A stretch of DNA of 64,000 bases, from the NCBI GenBank assembly GCA_013399875.1, contig VXAZ01008167.1:2694534-2758533 (forward strand), in the 5' to 3' direction. Below are positions 1-13,518 of this stretch, piece after piece. Each line of letters begins with the position of its first letter. The first letter of the stretch is position 1. This DNA comes from Gymnorhina tibicen. Taxonomy: Eukaryota > Chordata > Aves > Passeriformes > Artamidae. The position numbers and the translations under genes were made by a program. Under the pieces are notes generated by a model. It was not told the DNA's origin and made no database searches. It worked only from the letters and a program-made list of their open reading frames with translations.

Positions 1-185
1 CCTTATAAAAAGTCCCTCTCCAACTTTCCTGTAGGCCGCTTTTGATGCTGAAAGGACACAGTAAGATTTCCCAGGAGATTTCTATTCTGCAGACTGAATA
101 GCCCCAGCTTTTTCAGCCTGTCCTCACAGGAAAGGTGCCCCAGCTTTGTGGCCCTCCTTTGGACTCACTGGTATGAACAGCCTGT
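1..185 (-). mobile_element. CR1 LINE fragment, cut by window edge
   Basis: The text resembles the reverse complement of the CR1 3' region: AAGTCCCTCTCCAACTTTCC, then GCCCCAGCTTTTTCAGCCTG and GTGGCCCTCCTTTGGACTC. It is a short dead fragment that begins before base 1. Confidence 0.85.
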
Positions 186-3100
186 TATGAGAGTCACTCT
201 AAAACCACTTCAACATACCTCTCTTCTGTTTCATACAATGATATATTTAGGGTGGAACTGTTACTGCCTGGTATTTTTATTTCTATAAGGAACTTAACTG
301 TTCCTACCAGTAGCCTAAAAATGGAAAGCTGATGAAGTCCCTGTGTTTCTTATCTGGGTCAATTGGTTTACTAAATGCACAGATTACCTGAAAGCTTCTT
401 GGGGTTTGAGTGGCTTGGACAGGTACCTCAGAAATCAGGATGTCAGTCCTTGGAAGACCCTTATTCCCCAGCAAACTATTTTTCCATTCTTCACATTGCA
501 GCACAAAGCTGCAGGGACACCTGGATACTGCTGGAGGATTTCTGCTTTTCCACATCTCTTCCAGACCACTCCTCTCTTTTTTTCAGAAGCTGTTAGATAC
601 AGCTGTCCTAGTCTGTTCTTGTGCTCTTTGCCTCCTCTGGGCAATGAGGTCAAGAGGCACTACAAACACCACCCAACAGGTTCAGAAAGCTGAAAGTGCT
701 CTTACATATTCCTCTAGTCATTAACTCAGAAGACCAGTCTAAGACAAATAAAATGGAGTCCGAGAAGATCCTGGTGCTGCAAAACCTTGGTGTAAAGGCC
801 TTGACATCAGTAAGAGATTTGCTTTCTACAGGCCTGAAGGGATGCTGCTCTGCCCCCTTCTTTAAGGCAGTGTTGAGCTCCGGCTGACTTTGTACCAGTG
901 AATCATCTGTGTGCCCCCAAAGGGCAATTTCAACTAAATCAGATGTGATGAACAATTTTTAGGAATGACAAAAAGCTGTGTTTCCTAGGGACAATGTCCT
1001 TATCTGAATGACAGTCACAACGGGACCAAGTCTTAAAACAGGGACAAAACTCTGCTAGGTTACTCTTCCACCAAACAGTGCTCAGACACTCACCTTGCAC
1101 AAGGGAAGGCACTTTAGCATTCAGTACAGGGGGATAAATCATGTATTAAATAATGTATTTTCCCTTCTCAAGCCACCGCTATGCCCATTAAACCACAAAT
1201 CTTCCCAGCACATGGGTCTCAGTTATCAGTTAGTTGGCTTAGCAGGGCCTGGGGGCACACAACAGGCAAGGTGGAATCTTTGCCCAAATGCTGTTTTCAG
1301 GGTCTCCCATATCTCAGAGCTGCACATTTTTGAGTGCAGCTGAGCAGCTGCATAACCAAATGCAAATGAGATGTTAATTAAGCAGGAATATGAGAACTTG
1401 TCTGTTTTCTTCAAGTTCAGAAGCAGGTGATCCGCTTTACCTCAGTGATGCCTTGGCACTTCCTTACTTCATTGTACCCTACCCTGTAATGAAATGACTG
1501 GGATTACAAGCTCAGCACCTGTGAAAATACGAACCAATTATTTTTAAAATCCGTCAGTGAGTGCCTATCAAGGAGCTTTCTGACAGCAGCCGTGTTGTTT
1601 AGGAAAGGGTTTATGTGGCACAATAATTATGTCAAGTTGTCCCAGCTCTGTGGAGACACAGCATACAGAAATGGCTTTGAATGTGCTTCAGAAATGCAGC
1701 TGGTCATGTTCCACTTCCCAGCAGTGCTTTCCTGGGGTGCTGGAATGGGAGGGAAATGACAGTGAAATGCTGGTGCTGGTGTCAAGGCACAACCCACACT
1801 GAGTTGATGCCAGCAGTGGTGTCATCCACCGTGCCAGGAGAAGCCATATGATTAATTATGAAATAATGACAGGGCATTTCACTGCTCAGAGGTGTTTGTT
1901 TGGGTGTAACAGTGTGGTGGTTTTTAAAAAAAAACAACTTTTCTCACTCTGTCAGGGCTTGCATGAGAATGAGATTTAAGAAGAAGATGTCACACCAGTG
2001 TTTGTCTGCTGAGAGCTTATAAACAGCCCAGGAACAGGGACAGCACAACCAGATGGAGGGCAGAAAGCAGCAGAGACCTGTGCAGGGTATGAAGGATCCA
2101 CTTCCATAGACACCTTTGGCAGCATCTGCAGAGCCTGGTTCCTTTGGGTAGTAGGGCATCCCTGTGTATCTTGTGGCAGGGGCTGTAAGATTTCCTGCTG
2201 TGCAGATTGCCCTCCCAAGATTTCCATCCATTCCTGGCAGCAGGCAGGCACAGGCAGCTGCCTTCTAGCCTGGGCTTAGCAGAGGAGCAGCAGCTCCTGC
2301 GGCGAGCCAAGGCTGGCTCCTGCAGCTCTCTTGCGAGCCCTAGTGATGGTAGGAGCTGCCTGCAGACAGACGGGTCTGAAAACACAGCCCTGTTCTCACA
2401 GGCAGCCCTTGCTAGGAAGAACAGGAAAATGTTTCATTCCTATGCTAAGCAGGTTTCTCTTTCCATCTTCCTCTTCTGCTTCTCTTCCCCGAGAAGACTG
2501 AAACACCAGCAAACACCACTGACCTCCACAATGGTTTTCAGAGTGGAGACACTTGTGTTGCATTTGTCCCTAAGAGAGAGATAAGAAAGGGGCCAAGACG
2601 GAAACAAAAAAGGAAGGCAGAGAAATACGAATTGAAATACGAGTAACTATTTCTTGCTCTGACATCCAAAATCCCGAGACACTTGCATTCCAGAGTTGTG
2701 GACCTTGTAGCAGAGCCATCTAGTCCTCTTTCCACCAAGCAGTGAAGCACTTGCTTTTGTCCCATGGTGAATGGTTGTGTGGAGCAAAGACAGGCTCCCA
2801 GCTGCTGTCTGGAACGGGTCTGCAGCTCCCAGCTGGAAACCTGACTTTCTACTAGACCTCAAAGTGGAAACAATGTGACACTGTTACGAGGTTTATTTGT
2901 TCTACACAGTTTTTTCCTGCTTTTTATCACATGTTCACTTTAGTCATTAGAAATTGGGATGCTGAATATTGATACACCTGCACAGGTAGCCCAGGTGACT
3001 TTTTTCTCAAGTCATGTTTTTATAAGTGTAATTTAGCTTTACAGAATAGTCAGGTTCAACTGAAAAAAAAAAAAAACAACTAGTGGTTCATATCCTAGTT

Positions 3101-3670
3101 CGTATATGCAGGTAAATGGTGAGAGGGAAAGCAGAACATGTGACATGTTTCTTAATTCAACAGATATCTGATGTACTGTCTCTGGATTAGAACAGAATTA
3201 CTTTCTGATCTGAGATCTGTAGTAAGTGACTGGTAGATACTGTTAAGGAGTACATCTCTCTGATTGATGCTCCTAGTGAAGGTGCCCCTCTCCTAAACAG
3301 TTCAAATCAAAAGACAGTTTGTTTAGCTCTTCAAATCCAGCAGCTGTCTCTCATTAAGTGAATTGCTGAGAGCTGTCAGCATATTGTTTCTGGACTTTCT
3401 GAACAACTGACATTTAATTCAGGCTTTTTCTCTGCCATCTGAGGAAACTAGAATGAGTATGACAGATGAAGAACAGAAACCAGAATCAGGCAAAGTTCTG
3501 AAAACATGTGTGTATACATAACATACATCCTGCTAATTATTATAATAATCCTTGGGAGTTTAAATCTTCCACATTTTGCTTGACATGAAATGGGTGCATT
3601 TAGAGACAAAATTTGCACTTGATGGTGTGAGTTCTGGTCTTGTGTAATATTGACTTTTATATTTATGTTT
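186..3670. other. Intergenic, no gene seen
   Basis: This is unique-looking mixed-composition sequence with a short poly(A) run at about 3061-3075. Open frames here are short, overlap on both strands and match no family I know. Confidence 0.6.
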
Positions 3671-4860
3671 ATCATGGGATCATGGAATAATTTAGGTTGG
3701 AAAAGATCTCTAAGACCATCAAGTCCAACTGTTAACCCAGCACTGCTACATCTGCCACAAAACAATGTCCTTAAGCACTACACCTAGAAATCTTTTAAAT
3801 ACCTCCATGGATGGTGAGGGAACCACTTCCCTGGGCAGCCTGTTCCAATGCTTGACAACCCTTAGGTGAAGAAATTTGTCCTAATATCCAACCTAAACCT
3901 CCCCTAGTGCAGATTGAGGCCATTTCCTCTTATCCTGTCACTTGTTACTTGGGAGAAGAGACCGACCCCCACCTGGCTACAGCCTCCTCTCAGGGAGTTG
4001 TAGAGAGTGGTAAGGTTCCCCCTGACTCTCCTTTTCTCCAGGCTGAACACCCCCAGCTCCCTCAGTTGCTCATCAGATTCGTGCCCCAGACCCTTCCCCA
4101 GTTCTGTTGCCCTTCTCTGGGCAACAACGTTCCATCCCCCTTAATGTCTTTCTTGTAGTGAGGGGCCCAGAACTAAACACAGGATTTGAGCTGTGGCCTC
4201 ACCAGTAGAGGGGTAGAATCCCTGGCCCTGGCCCTGCTCTGGCACTATTGCTGATACAGACCAGGTGCCATTGGCCTTCTTGCCTACCTGGGCACACATT
4301 GGCTCATGTTCAGCTGCTGTCAACCAGCACCACCAGGTCATTTTCTGCTGAACCACTTTCCAGCCACTCTTCCCACAGCCTATATCAGTGCAGGGGGTTG
4401 TTGTGACCCAAGGGCAGGTCCTGGCACTTGGCCTTGTTGAACCTCATACAATTGGCCTCAGCCCAATGATCCAGCCTGTCCAGATCCCTCTGCAGATCCT
4501 TCCCACCCTCCAGCAGATCAACATTCCCACCCAACTTTGTGTCATCTACAAACTGACTGAGAGTGCCCTTGATCCCCTCACCCAGATCATTGATAAAGAT
4601 ATTAAATAGAATTATCCCCAGTACTGAGCCCTGGGGAACACCACTGTCCACCAGCTGGAGTTACCTCTGCTCACCACCCCTCTCTGGGCCTGACCATCAG
4701 TGAACAGTCCACTTGTCCAAGCCATGGGAAGCCAGTTTCTCCAGGAGAATACTGTGGAAAACAATGTCAAAGGCTTTCCTAAAGTCCAGGTAGACACATC
4801 CACAGCCTTTCCCTCATCTACTTAGAGCGTCACCTTGTCACAGAGGAGCTTCAGTTAGCT
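3671..4860 (-). mobile_element. CR1 LINE, 5'-truncated, with reverse-transcriptase remnant
   Basis: The 3' end at the low coordinate shows the CR1 octamer tail (ATCATGGG, ATCATGGA, ATAATTTA at 3671-3694) followed by GGTTGGAAAAGATC. Further in, minus-strand bases 4385-4651 keep an uninterrupted piece of the RT palm: [18 protein letters not shown], then FVDDTKLGG, where CR1 usually has FADD at the catalytic box. Upstream (about 4650-4840) the frame breaks, with traces of DEGKAVDV in shifted frames. It is 5'-truncated, as is usual for CR1, and cannot encode a working protein. Confidence 0.93.
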
Positions 4861-6147
4861 ATTATCACAACAAGAGAAAACCCCTCAAACAGTTATATAT
4901 ATTTCTACCATAATAAGTGAGATCAGCATTTGAAAGTACTCTGAATATGATAAAGCAAACCTCTAAGTCTTTAAAGATATAGAATTTTTCCATCTGGCTA
5001 TCACTAAGCCTGAAAAGGCAGATTTTCATGAGGAACTTTTAGAACTGATAAGTCTGAAAGTTTAGAATTTCCATCTTGTTCTGAGCCAGCTTCTTTTTTC
5101 ATTGGCAGTGTCTGGCCTAGCTGTAGAAATAGAGCAACAAATCTGTTCTTCCTGGCTTTCTAATTGCCACAGTCTTCTAAAAAGCTGTCTGGCAAGGGTG
5201 CTGGATTTATCTTCAGGAGTGAAATTTAAGTAGTTTGGAGACAAAACAGTTGAACAAAGGCCTCATTTTTTCTTTTAATACAGGCAGCAAGAGGTTTCCC
5301 ACTTATTTAAAAAGAAGCAAAGCTGGATCTATGTAAAGCACTGGATATGTTTCATCTAGGCTTACACACAAGTGGCCAGGCAGACAACTCATCATTCCAG
5401 GAAAAATCACCCAGTTTACTCTAAAATGAATGTGAAAAGAGAACCAAAGAGACAAAAATATCAACTTCACCATCTGTCAAGATGATCCTTGTTGTTGCCA
5501 TGACCATACTGTGCCTTATCCAGTCATAATCCAGCTTCTGGTTCAAATCACTCATCTGGGATGCTCAAAATAATTTATAGACATTCATTTTATCTCTCAA
5601 AACCTGTACATGGAGAGCATAAAATGACAGATAGAGAAAATGAGGGCAGAGAAATGTTGTCAAAGATGTTTGCCTTCTCATCCCTTAAATCAGGGGAGGG
5701 AACGCTTGGTCTTGGATCTCAGATGTGCTTTCCAAATCATCACCTTCTCTTTACAGTGGGGCACTCTCCTTCAGCTCATATGAATTGTGTTCAGCCCACA
5801 GTATCCCAGCTAAACATTTCAGGTTCTCAATCCTATCTCCCACAGCCAGCAATTAAAGGGCAAGTCAAACAGTCCAGGAGGTTCTGGGTGAGGGACCCCT
5901 TCATCCTGCCTGGTCCCACAGGGTTGACAGACCATGTGACAACTTGGGAGGCTGAGTCAGGCCTCTGTCAGCCCTTGGAGAACCAGCTGCAGGTTTATTT
6001 TAATATAAGAAAAACAATGAAAACTTCCCCCTCCCCCTCCCAAAAAAATTATCTTTGTCTGGGTAAAATACTTCCATGAAATGATACATAACATAACTGA
6101 AAATACCCAACAGCCAGCGTCATTTATATCAACCAAAACCTTCAACA
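4861..6147. other. Intergenic, no gene seen
   Basis: This is unique-looking sequence. The longest open frame is 172 codons on the plus strand (5561-6079). It has no recognisable domain and no splice or codon-use support, so I take it as chance. Confidence 0.55.
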
Positions 6148-6322
6148 CATAAATAATAATACAAATAATACTTAACATCCAATGAGGCACTTTTTGCTTT
6201 CCAGGTACTTTCATGGCATCAACTCAATAATCCTCATAACTGCCAACACAGTGTTTTAGAGATGAGAAAACTCATGAGTTATATCTGTTAAAAGGCCCAG
6301 TTTAAGAATATAAAGTGACTTT
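6148..6322 (-). mobile_element. MIR/CORE-SINE or L2-tail relic
   Basis: The reading order matches the reverse complement of a MIR: an AATAATAAT stretch, CTTAACATCCAATGAGGCAC, GGTACTTTCATGGCATCAAC, CTCAATAATCCTCATAACTG, then AGATGAGAAAACT and a worn end. The MIR 3' end is shared with L2, so the two are hard to separate. These elements predate the bird-mammal split. Confidence 0.65.
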
Positions 6323-7984
6323 TAGCTTTTTCTAGAGAATATTGAATACTTCAGGTGTCATAGCAAAATCTGCAGTACTACCATAAATAGAAAGCCTGTA
6401 TATACAAGCTCAGATGTTCACCTGCGTATCTGTAGAGAAAAGAGAGGAGGAACATAACAACATTTACCACTTTGTAAATGTCCTACAGAGATGTATATGG
6501 CAGTGCTACCTGCCTGGTGGCTGATTTGAAGGTGAGGTACATGTCCTTGTTCTTTCTTCTTTGCTGCAAACCAAACCTAGAAACTGCTGTGAAATAGCAA
6601 CAAAGTGGATATCAGCAGGTAACATGAAGATCTGCTTATAAAACCAGCCTATAGTTTTAAAATAATTGTTGGCTCTGTTCCTCTACTGGGATTCATCTTC
6701 TACAAATTTAAGTCTGTCATGAGCAGTTTGATATGTTAAGTCACAGTTTATGATAAAAATCCCACAGGCTCTTTCAAAATATGAAAAATTCTCTCACCTA
6801 CTCCTGTTATCACCCATTATTTTGGCTATCCATTAGCACAAAGCTTTATGTGTTCATGATAAGCTGCGTCACAAATTTCTGAGATGCTTTGCTATGCAGC
6901 ATTAGGCCTGGATAAATTTTCACTTTTTCATATTTCACCCAGCAGCTTTGGGTGGGTTGTTAGATTGCTAACCCAGAACTTGATTTTTTTTCCTCAAATA
7001 TGAGCTATTATGCAGTTCTGCATTTTTCTTTCTTTCCCTCTGAGCCAGGTTTTCTCTAGTAACCAGATGGCTGCTAAAAAACAGGGAGGCCTTTAGGTGG
7101 TATTTATGACTAATATTTTAGTAGAATGGTACAGCTGCTTATTAGATGGTCAAATAGAAATTATGTCAGGATACAGAAAACATGCAATTAACTAATAAAC
7201 AGTGACTGAAAGTATAACCATGCATTTTAAAAATTTGTTTTCATTTTGATCATCTGCTTAAAGCTGGACCAAGAGCAAAGGACTTTATAACACCTATCTT
7301 TTTAAATCTTTATCTTGTTCATAAAGTATGGCCTTTTACAGTTTCACTCAATAAATAGATTGAACCAAGCTAGTCTTCTGATATTTGTAAATTAATCAGA
7401 AATAACATGCTGTGAACCAGTCTGAGATGTGAGAAGTACTGTTAATCCACTGACTAAAACAGCAAGAGAATGCTTATTTTACAAGTAGATATTCAAAACT
7501 TCATGTGAAGGTAGCAAATCAGTTTAGTAACCCTCCCTGGCACAGGTACTCCCTCACTGGAGCATCTAGCAGCTGCCTAAATTGGATCTGTGGCCAGCTG
7601 GTCAGAAAATACTAAAGTGCTGCAAGGATAGAAGTGTAAAATGAAACAGATGGGATATAGTCATTCCACCTCACTGGAAGATTCAAGACAAAAGCAAAAC
7701 AATAAAGTAAACAAAATTGCTCTTTGGAGCAATTAGTCTTATTCTGCCAGATTGCTGAACATAAAGACCACACTCCTATAAAATACCTTTTTAAAGAAAA
7801 ACAATCACATAACAAAGGTAAGGTTTCAAGAACTGATGATCTTAATCTGTATGATTAATATTAATGGATATGTCAATTGTTTATATAAGCCCCCATATTT
7901 TTAATTTAACATTCCAAATATTCTTTTAGAATATTTACATAGGTAATTTCAAGGAAAAATAAAGTACAGTTAATATTTGTGATT
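6323..7984. other. Intergenic, AT-rich, no gene seen
   Basis: This AT-rich unique-looking sequence has no recognisable gene or repeat. Stop codons are frequent in all frames. Confidence 0.6.
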
Positions 7985-8211
7985 GTGGTGGGTGGACACC
8001 AGGTGCCCACCAAAGCTGCTCTGTCACTCCCCTCCTCAGCTGGACAGGGGAGAGAAAAGAGAATAAAAGGCTCATGGGTCAAGAAATCACTCACCAGTTC
8101 CATCATGGGCAAACAGACTTGATTTGGGGGAATTAGTTTAATTTATTACCAATCAAATCAAACCAGGATAATGAGAAATAAAACCCAATTTTAAAACACC
8201 TTCCCCCCCAC
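7985..8211. mobile_element. Avian ERV-type LTR fragment (copy A)
   Basis: It starts TGTGGTGGGTGGACACCAGG, runs through GGTGCCCACC, CACTCCCCTCCTCAGCTGGA and AATTTATTACCAATCAAATC, and stops after ACACCTTCCCCCCC. The same sequence with small changes recurs at 13519-14102, so it is an interspersed family. Text of this kind is common in bird genomes and I assign it to an ERV LTR from memory. Only the first ~225 bases are present, and no coding part is linked to it. Confidence 0.7.
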
Positions 8212-8590
8212 ATATATTTGTAAAGATGACTCACCGCATGAAATTTTGTCATGGACTTCCTGTTATTTTTCAGAGATACACACACACCTCTCTTTCCTGC
8301 TCTGAAAGAATGAATTGTGTGGTAAGGTATTGCTCTGCTGTGTCATTGCACTTTCGTATGATTCAGATCCACAACAAGGCTGTTGATTGAATGCAGGACT
8401 ATATAAGCCTCAGAGAAGCTTAGGTGTTCTTACGATACCAGGGGCCAGCAAGCAAAGATTTAGCTATATCCTCGACAGTGCATGCAGAACCTCTCCGTCA
8501 TTCCCAAATGATGAGTAGAGGAGGCAGTCCTTAACCCTTTCTGAGGCAGCCACATGGAAACAGAGCACTCCTTAGAATTATAAAAATACT
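8212..8590. other. Intergenic spacer
   Basis: This short unique-looking stretch has a CA run near 8279-8288. I see nothing else in it. Confidence 0.6.
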
Positions 8591-10330
8591 GGTCATAGGG
8601 TCATTAAGGTTGGAAAAGACCTCCTAGATTGTCAAGGCTGACCTTTGACCAAACCAACCACCATACCAACTAGACCATGGCACACGTGCCACGTCAAGTC
8701 AAAGGTACAAAGGAAAATCACTTCCCTAATCCTGCTGGACATATTATTCTTGATATACAGACCAGGATGCTGCTGACATTTTTGGCCACCTGGGCACACA
8801 CTGGCTCACGTTCAGCTGCTGTCAATCAACATCCCAGGTCCTTTCCTGCTGGGCAGTTTTCCAGCCACTCTGCCTCCAGCCTGGACCACTGCAGGGGTTG
8901 TTGTGACCCAAGGGCAGGACATGGCAGTTGACCTTCTTGAATCTTATACAATTGGCCTTAAACCATCATTCCAGCCTGTCCAGATCCCACTGCAGAGCCT
9001 TCCTTTGGCAGATCAACACTCTCCCCCAACTTGGTGTCATCTTCAAACTGACTGAGGGTACCCTTGACCCTCTCATCCAGCTCATCAGTAAAGATATTAA
9101 ACAGAACTCGCCCCAGTACTAAGCTCTGGGGAACACCACTGGTGACTGACCACCAGCTGGATGTAGCTCCATTCACCACCCCTCCCTAGGCCTGGCCATC
9201 CAGCCAGTTTTTAACCCAGCCAAGAGTGCAGCAGTCCAAGCTGTGGGCTGCCAGCTTCTCCAGGAGAATGCCATGGGAGACAGTATTAAAGGATTTACTG
9301 GAGTCCAGGTAGATGACATCCACAGCTTTTCTCTCATCTACTTGGTGGGTCATCAGATCATAGAAGAAGGTCAAGCAGGACCTACTTTTTCTAAATACAT
9401 GCTTTTTGGGCCTGATTCCCTGGTTATCCTGTATGATGGCACTCAAGGTGATCTGCTCTATAATCTCCCTGGGCACCAAAGTCAGGCTGACAGGACTGTA
9501 GTTCCCCAGATCCTCCTTCCAGCCATTCTTGTTATATTTCTTGACCTCCAGTCAATTGGGACCTTCCCAGTCAGCCAGAGCTGCTGATAAATGATAGACA
9601 GTGGCTTGGTCAGCTCTTCCACCAGCTGCCTCAGTACCTTTGGGTGGATCCCAGCCAGCCCCGTAGATTTGTGAGTGTCTAAGTGGCTCAGCAGGTCACT
9701 AATGACTTCCTTCTGGATTACAAGGGGTCTGGTCTGCTCTCTGTCCCTGTCTACCAGTTCAGGGGGCTGCTTGTCCTGAGAATATCAGTCTTATTGCTGA
9801 AGACTGATGCGAAGAAGGCATTAAATACTTCAGCCTTTTCCTCCTCCTCGCTGACAATAAAGTATGGAAAACTTCCTTAGCCCTGCTTTTGTTGATGATG
9901 TGTTTATAAAACACTTTTTATTATCTTTCACAGCAGTGCTTTGACTGAGTTCTAGCTGAGCTTTCACCTTTCTAATTTTCTCTCTACATGACTTAGCAAC
10001 ATCTCTGTATTCTTTCTGAGCTTCCCGCCTCTGCTTCCGAAGGTCATAAACTCTCATAAATTCTCTTTTACACACTCCCGGAACATCCTAGATTGCCTCC
10101 TCTCTGCTGTGTTGAGTTTCCAGCAGACATCTGGCAATCTAAAGTTTCCCACAAGAACAGGGACCAGAGATCATGAAATGCCAGCCTGCCACTTATAGAA
10201 TATCTTGATTGCACCTTCACTGGGATCACATCTTCTGGAGAATAAACTTAGCCACTGACACCCCACATTTCCTTGCATGGCTGGGTTATGGCAGCAAGCT
10301 CAAGAAACCACTGACTCAGAGCCCCACACG
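8591..10330 (-). mobile_element. CR1 LINE, long 5'-truncated copy with internal deletion
   Basis: The octamer end GGTCATAG/GGTCATTA is followed by AGGTTGGAAAAGACCTCC. The usual 3' UTR is largely missing and the text soon enters RT sequence. Minus-strand traces include [15 protein letters not shown] and FEDDTKLG (about 8958-9179), then DERKAVDVIYLDSSKSFNTV (9186-9479). A basic linker between endonuclease and RT, RKQRREAQKEYRDVAKSCR, lies at 9830-10075. The catalytic box reads FEDD and several frameshifts separate the pieces. The stretch 10080-10330 resembles degraded CR1 endonuclease sequence, so the upper border is approximate. Confidence 0.9.
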
Positions 10331-10700
10331 TGGCTGCTGCATGAGCTGGAAGTATCAATTGTATATGACAGCATGGATTTCACTCTGAAACCCATTTATT
10401 TTTTTGAGCAATGACTGCTGCAGTTCAAATTTGCAAACCGTCTGCTTTCCTGGAGGAGTCCCTTTCTTGGATGTTCTTTATCTTATCATTCTCCATGACA
10501 TGTGTTGTACTGTAATAATACAAGTGTTGAGAACAGTGTTCCTGTGTTCTGTGGGTGCTCTCCTGCAAACTGAATTTTCCTCATCCTCGGTTCTACTGTC
10601 ACTTAGCAACCAAGAGGATACTCAGTGAAATTCTAAATATTATCTTGTCAAGGAGATCAAAACGCAAAATACATAATTAAATTGTTGGGGAAAATACCAC

Positions 10701-10758
10701 CTTTTCTTTTGTTTTTTTTTGTTTGTTTGTTTTGTTTGGTTGGTTTTTGTTTGGCTTG
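10701..10758. repeat. (GTTT)n-like simple repeat
   Basis: The tract is T-rich with G every three to nine bases (GTTTGTTTGTTTTGTTTGG). Confidence 0.85.
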
Positions 10759-12917
10759 CTTCAGCAAGTAGAAGATGTGCAAAAAATTGCTAGTCATAGT
10801 GAATTGGTACTGCAGTCTAAGGATCTGGAAGATATCTCCAGGAATGGATGCATTTTAATACTCTTTAAGTCAAAAATGGTCCTTAGAGACATGGAGGTGG
10901 ATCTACTAGAGACAGAACTAAGGCTTAGTGTAATATCATTAGTAGTATCTTCTGATGTTGTGATTTAATCAAATATTTTGTGCACAGAGATCAGTGAAAC
11001 TTCCCCTACCGAAAAGGTTATGTAGAAAAAACTGAAAGATTAGATCTGTGCAAGAATTTTAGAAGGTATAATAGTACACAGGGAGTTTGGACAAGCACGT
11101 GGAAGAATTGGGTCCCACTGTCTTAACCCATCATTATTACCTTATGATTTGACTTCCTGGATCACCCAGGCCACTCAGGGATTCTGTTTAATGCCCATAA
11201 CTGAGTTAAAAAGTATCTTTTCAGAGAGGCAGAGTGTCACAGAGAACACATTTAAAGGGAGATGGCTATTCAATCGCGTCGTAAAGAAAGGTTTTCAGTG
11301 CTTAATTATCCACTAAAACATGCTGTTTTATTTCCAGTCTGAATTTGCCTAGCTTTAAAATAGACTGAATTCTGTCCTTTTCTGTTACATTCTTTATAGT
11401 GATCATCTTTTCCTCATGGAAGCATTTCCTCATACACTCATGGATATATTTTGTCATCAAATTATCTTCTCACTGTGATTTTTGTTAAGCTTCTCTATTG
11501 ACCTTCTTTAATCTTTCTCCCTAGTGCTGTCTCCAACCTCTCTCTACACTGTTCTGGAATCTTTTTTTCTTGGAAACTAAAGAAAAGGAACAAGAAAAAT
11601 CCCCCAAACTTTGCAGTCAGTGGAAGCCATTGTTCTCCAAATGCAAACCTTAGCATTGAGCTTAGTATCCTAGCACTGAGTTCCTCAGGCAGAGGTAATA
11701 TTTTAGTCCTTTTCCCAATCAGCATTTCCTTTCCACAGCTGGAAATGGGGCTTGGTCTCTTCAGTGATTTATTATAAAAAGAGTCAGTGTTCATCTGGTT
11801 ACCCTCAGGGAACTCTGAACTGCCTTTTTTGAAAACACAGTTCTTTATTATGAAAGTGCAACTCAGTCACTGTGATGAACCTTAACGTAGCCTGTGTTAA
11901 AGCATAAATTGCGTAAGTTCAGCTTGCATATGTTGTAGATCACACTATATAACTAATGTTTGCTCTGAGAAACATACCAGGTTTTGGGTCATTCTACATG
12001 TTTACTCATTACCCTTTTATAATTTCTCCTGGCTAATAACTAATGATCATGGACTATAAATATAGAATGGATTTCAGTATGTCATCTAAACTATTCTGCT
12101 GAACACTGGCAATTATTAAGAAAAGCCCCAAGCAAGTGAGGTTCTGGGGCTGTTCTTTCTTCTGACAGAAGACACTCCAGCTTCACAGTTAGCAGCACAC
12201 AAGGGCAGGGGAAGTATGACCAGCATTTCCATCTGTCTATCTTGAATTCTTGGCACAGGTGATCAGGTACTTTCTTACACTTGGAGGTGGCTTCAATGCC
12301 TGTTTCCAGCAAGGTCTCAGCTCATGCTTTTGAAGCTGGAGACCTTTGGTGACCTAACGGCAGCACAGTTGTCCCCTGGGATTCTGTTGGGATGGATGAC
12401 AAAATTGAAGACAGACAAGCAGACCCCTCAAGATATGGCTCCTGTATCTCGGAAACCAGCGGCTCAAGCAGACAAAGCTTTCCATGAGAGGAGGTAGTTA
12501 AAAAGTGGAGTACTGTGTTGATATCACAGCAGAGGGTTGTGCAGGGGCATTGCAGCTTTAGGCCATGCAACTGAAATTGATCTTAATGTTTCCAACTGAA
12601 ATCCATGTGGTGAAGCGTAACTGGTTCTGATAGAGTTGTTTCTTATTAAATAGGGAAAAAGTGAACAGGTAAAACCATCTTGGAGCATATCTGTAGTTCA
12701 GGATACCATTAAACATAGAAAAAGCAAAAAAAGGCTTTTCTGTCCACTTTCAGTTCCATTAATAGCAGTTAAGCTGCCTTCAGAGGCCCTGAGGCCTCTG
12801 AGAAGAAAATGTTGCTGTCTCCTTTCTGCAGGCTGGGATCCAAAAGGCACAGAGATAAGCTGTCTGGCGGTGTCACGCAATCGTCATTAAGCATGAGTTG
12901 TGAAAAGACCCACAGGT

Positions 12918-12977
12918 GTCTGACTTTCATCTCTCTGTACTGCTCAGGTCTGACTTTCATGTCTCTGCGCTGCTTAA
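12918..12977. repeat. 30-bp tandem repeat, two copies
   Basis: Two adjacent 30-base units begin GTCTGACTTTCAT and differ at a handful of positions (CTCTCTGTACTGCTCAG against GTCTCTGCGCTGCTTAA). Confidence 0.85.
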
Positions 12978-13518
12978 TAGATAATTCCTCCATTATATAG
13001 AGTAGCTGTCACCAGCACATTATTTATTTCATCTCTTATTTGTAGCCACATAAATGATAAAATTAATCTGTATACAACAACTCATGGGACAATGTCTACT
13101 CACGTGCAAGATGATGTCATAGTGGAAAATAGGTTTCCAACATATTTTCCCTATCACTTGCCACTGAAGGCTTGGCTAATCACTTATTCTCTACTTGCTT
13201 TCTTGTTTCCTACTGCCTGACTCTGAGGTTCTTACACCACTAATCAGGAACGAAGACTGTGCTGACAAATTTCCAGGATTTCTGGCTAAACTGTTAGTGG
13301 AATATACATCACAAGTCAACCTGGATTCTTCTTGGAATGCAGTTGATGTAAAAGGGACATGCAGCATTAAGCAATATTTAAAGCCTACCAATTGCACACT
13401 TCTTTGCTTTCATCTGATCTTCTCACTTTATTTTTTTTTGGTGCCTTCAGAAGGATGGGAACTATTCTGAACTCTCTTCCTTCTGTTTTGGAGGTTTTTT
13501 TATGCAATGGATTATTCC

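Larger units (their letters stand above)
10331..13518. other. Intergenic, no gene seen
   Basis: This is unique-looking sequence with a T/G simple repeat (10701-10758) and a two-copy 30-bp tandem repeat (12918-12977). I see no gene. Confidence 0.6.

Noticed and set aside
5561..6079. 172-codon plus-strand open frame, the longest not tied to a repeat or exon.
   Set aside because: No domain, no hydrophobic or repeat pattern, no recognisable homology and no supporting neighbours. It is acceptable as chance in 64 kb.
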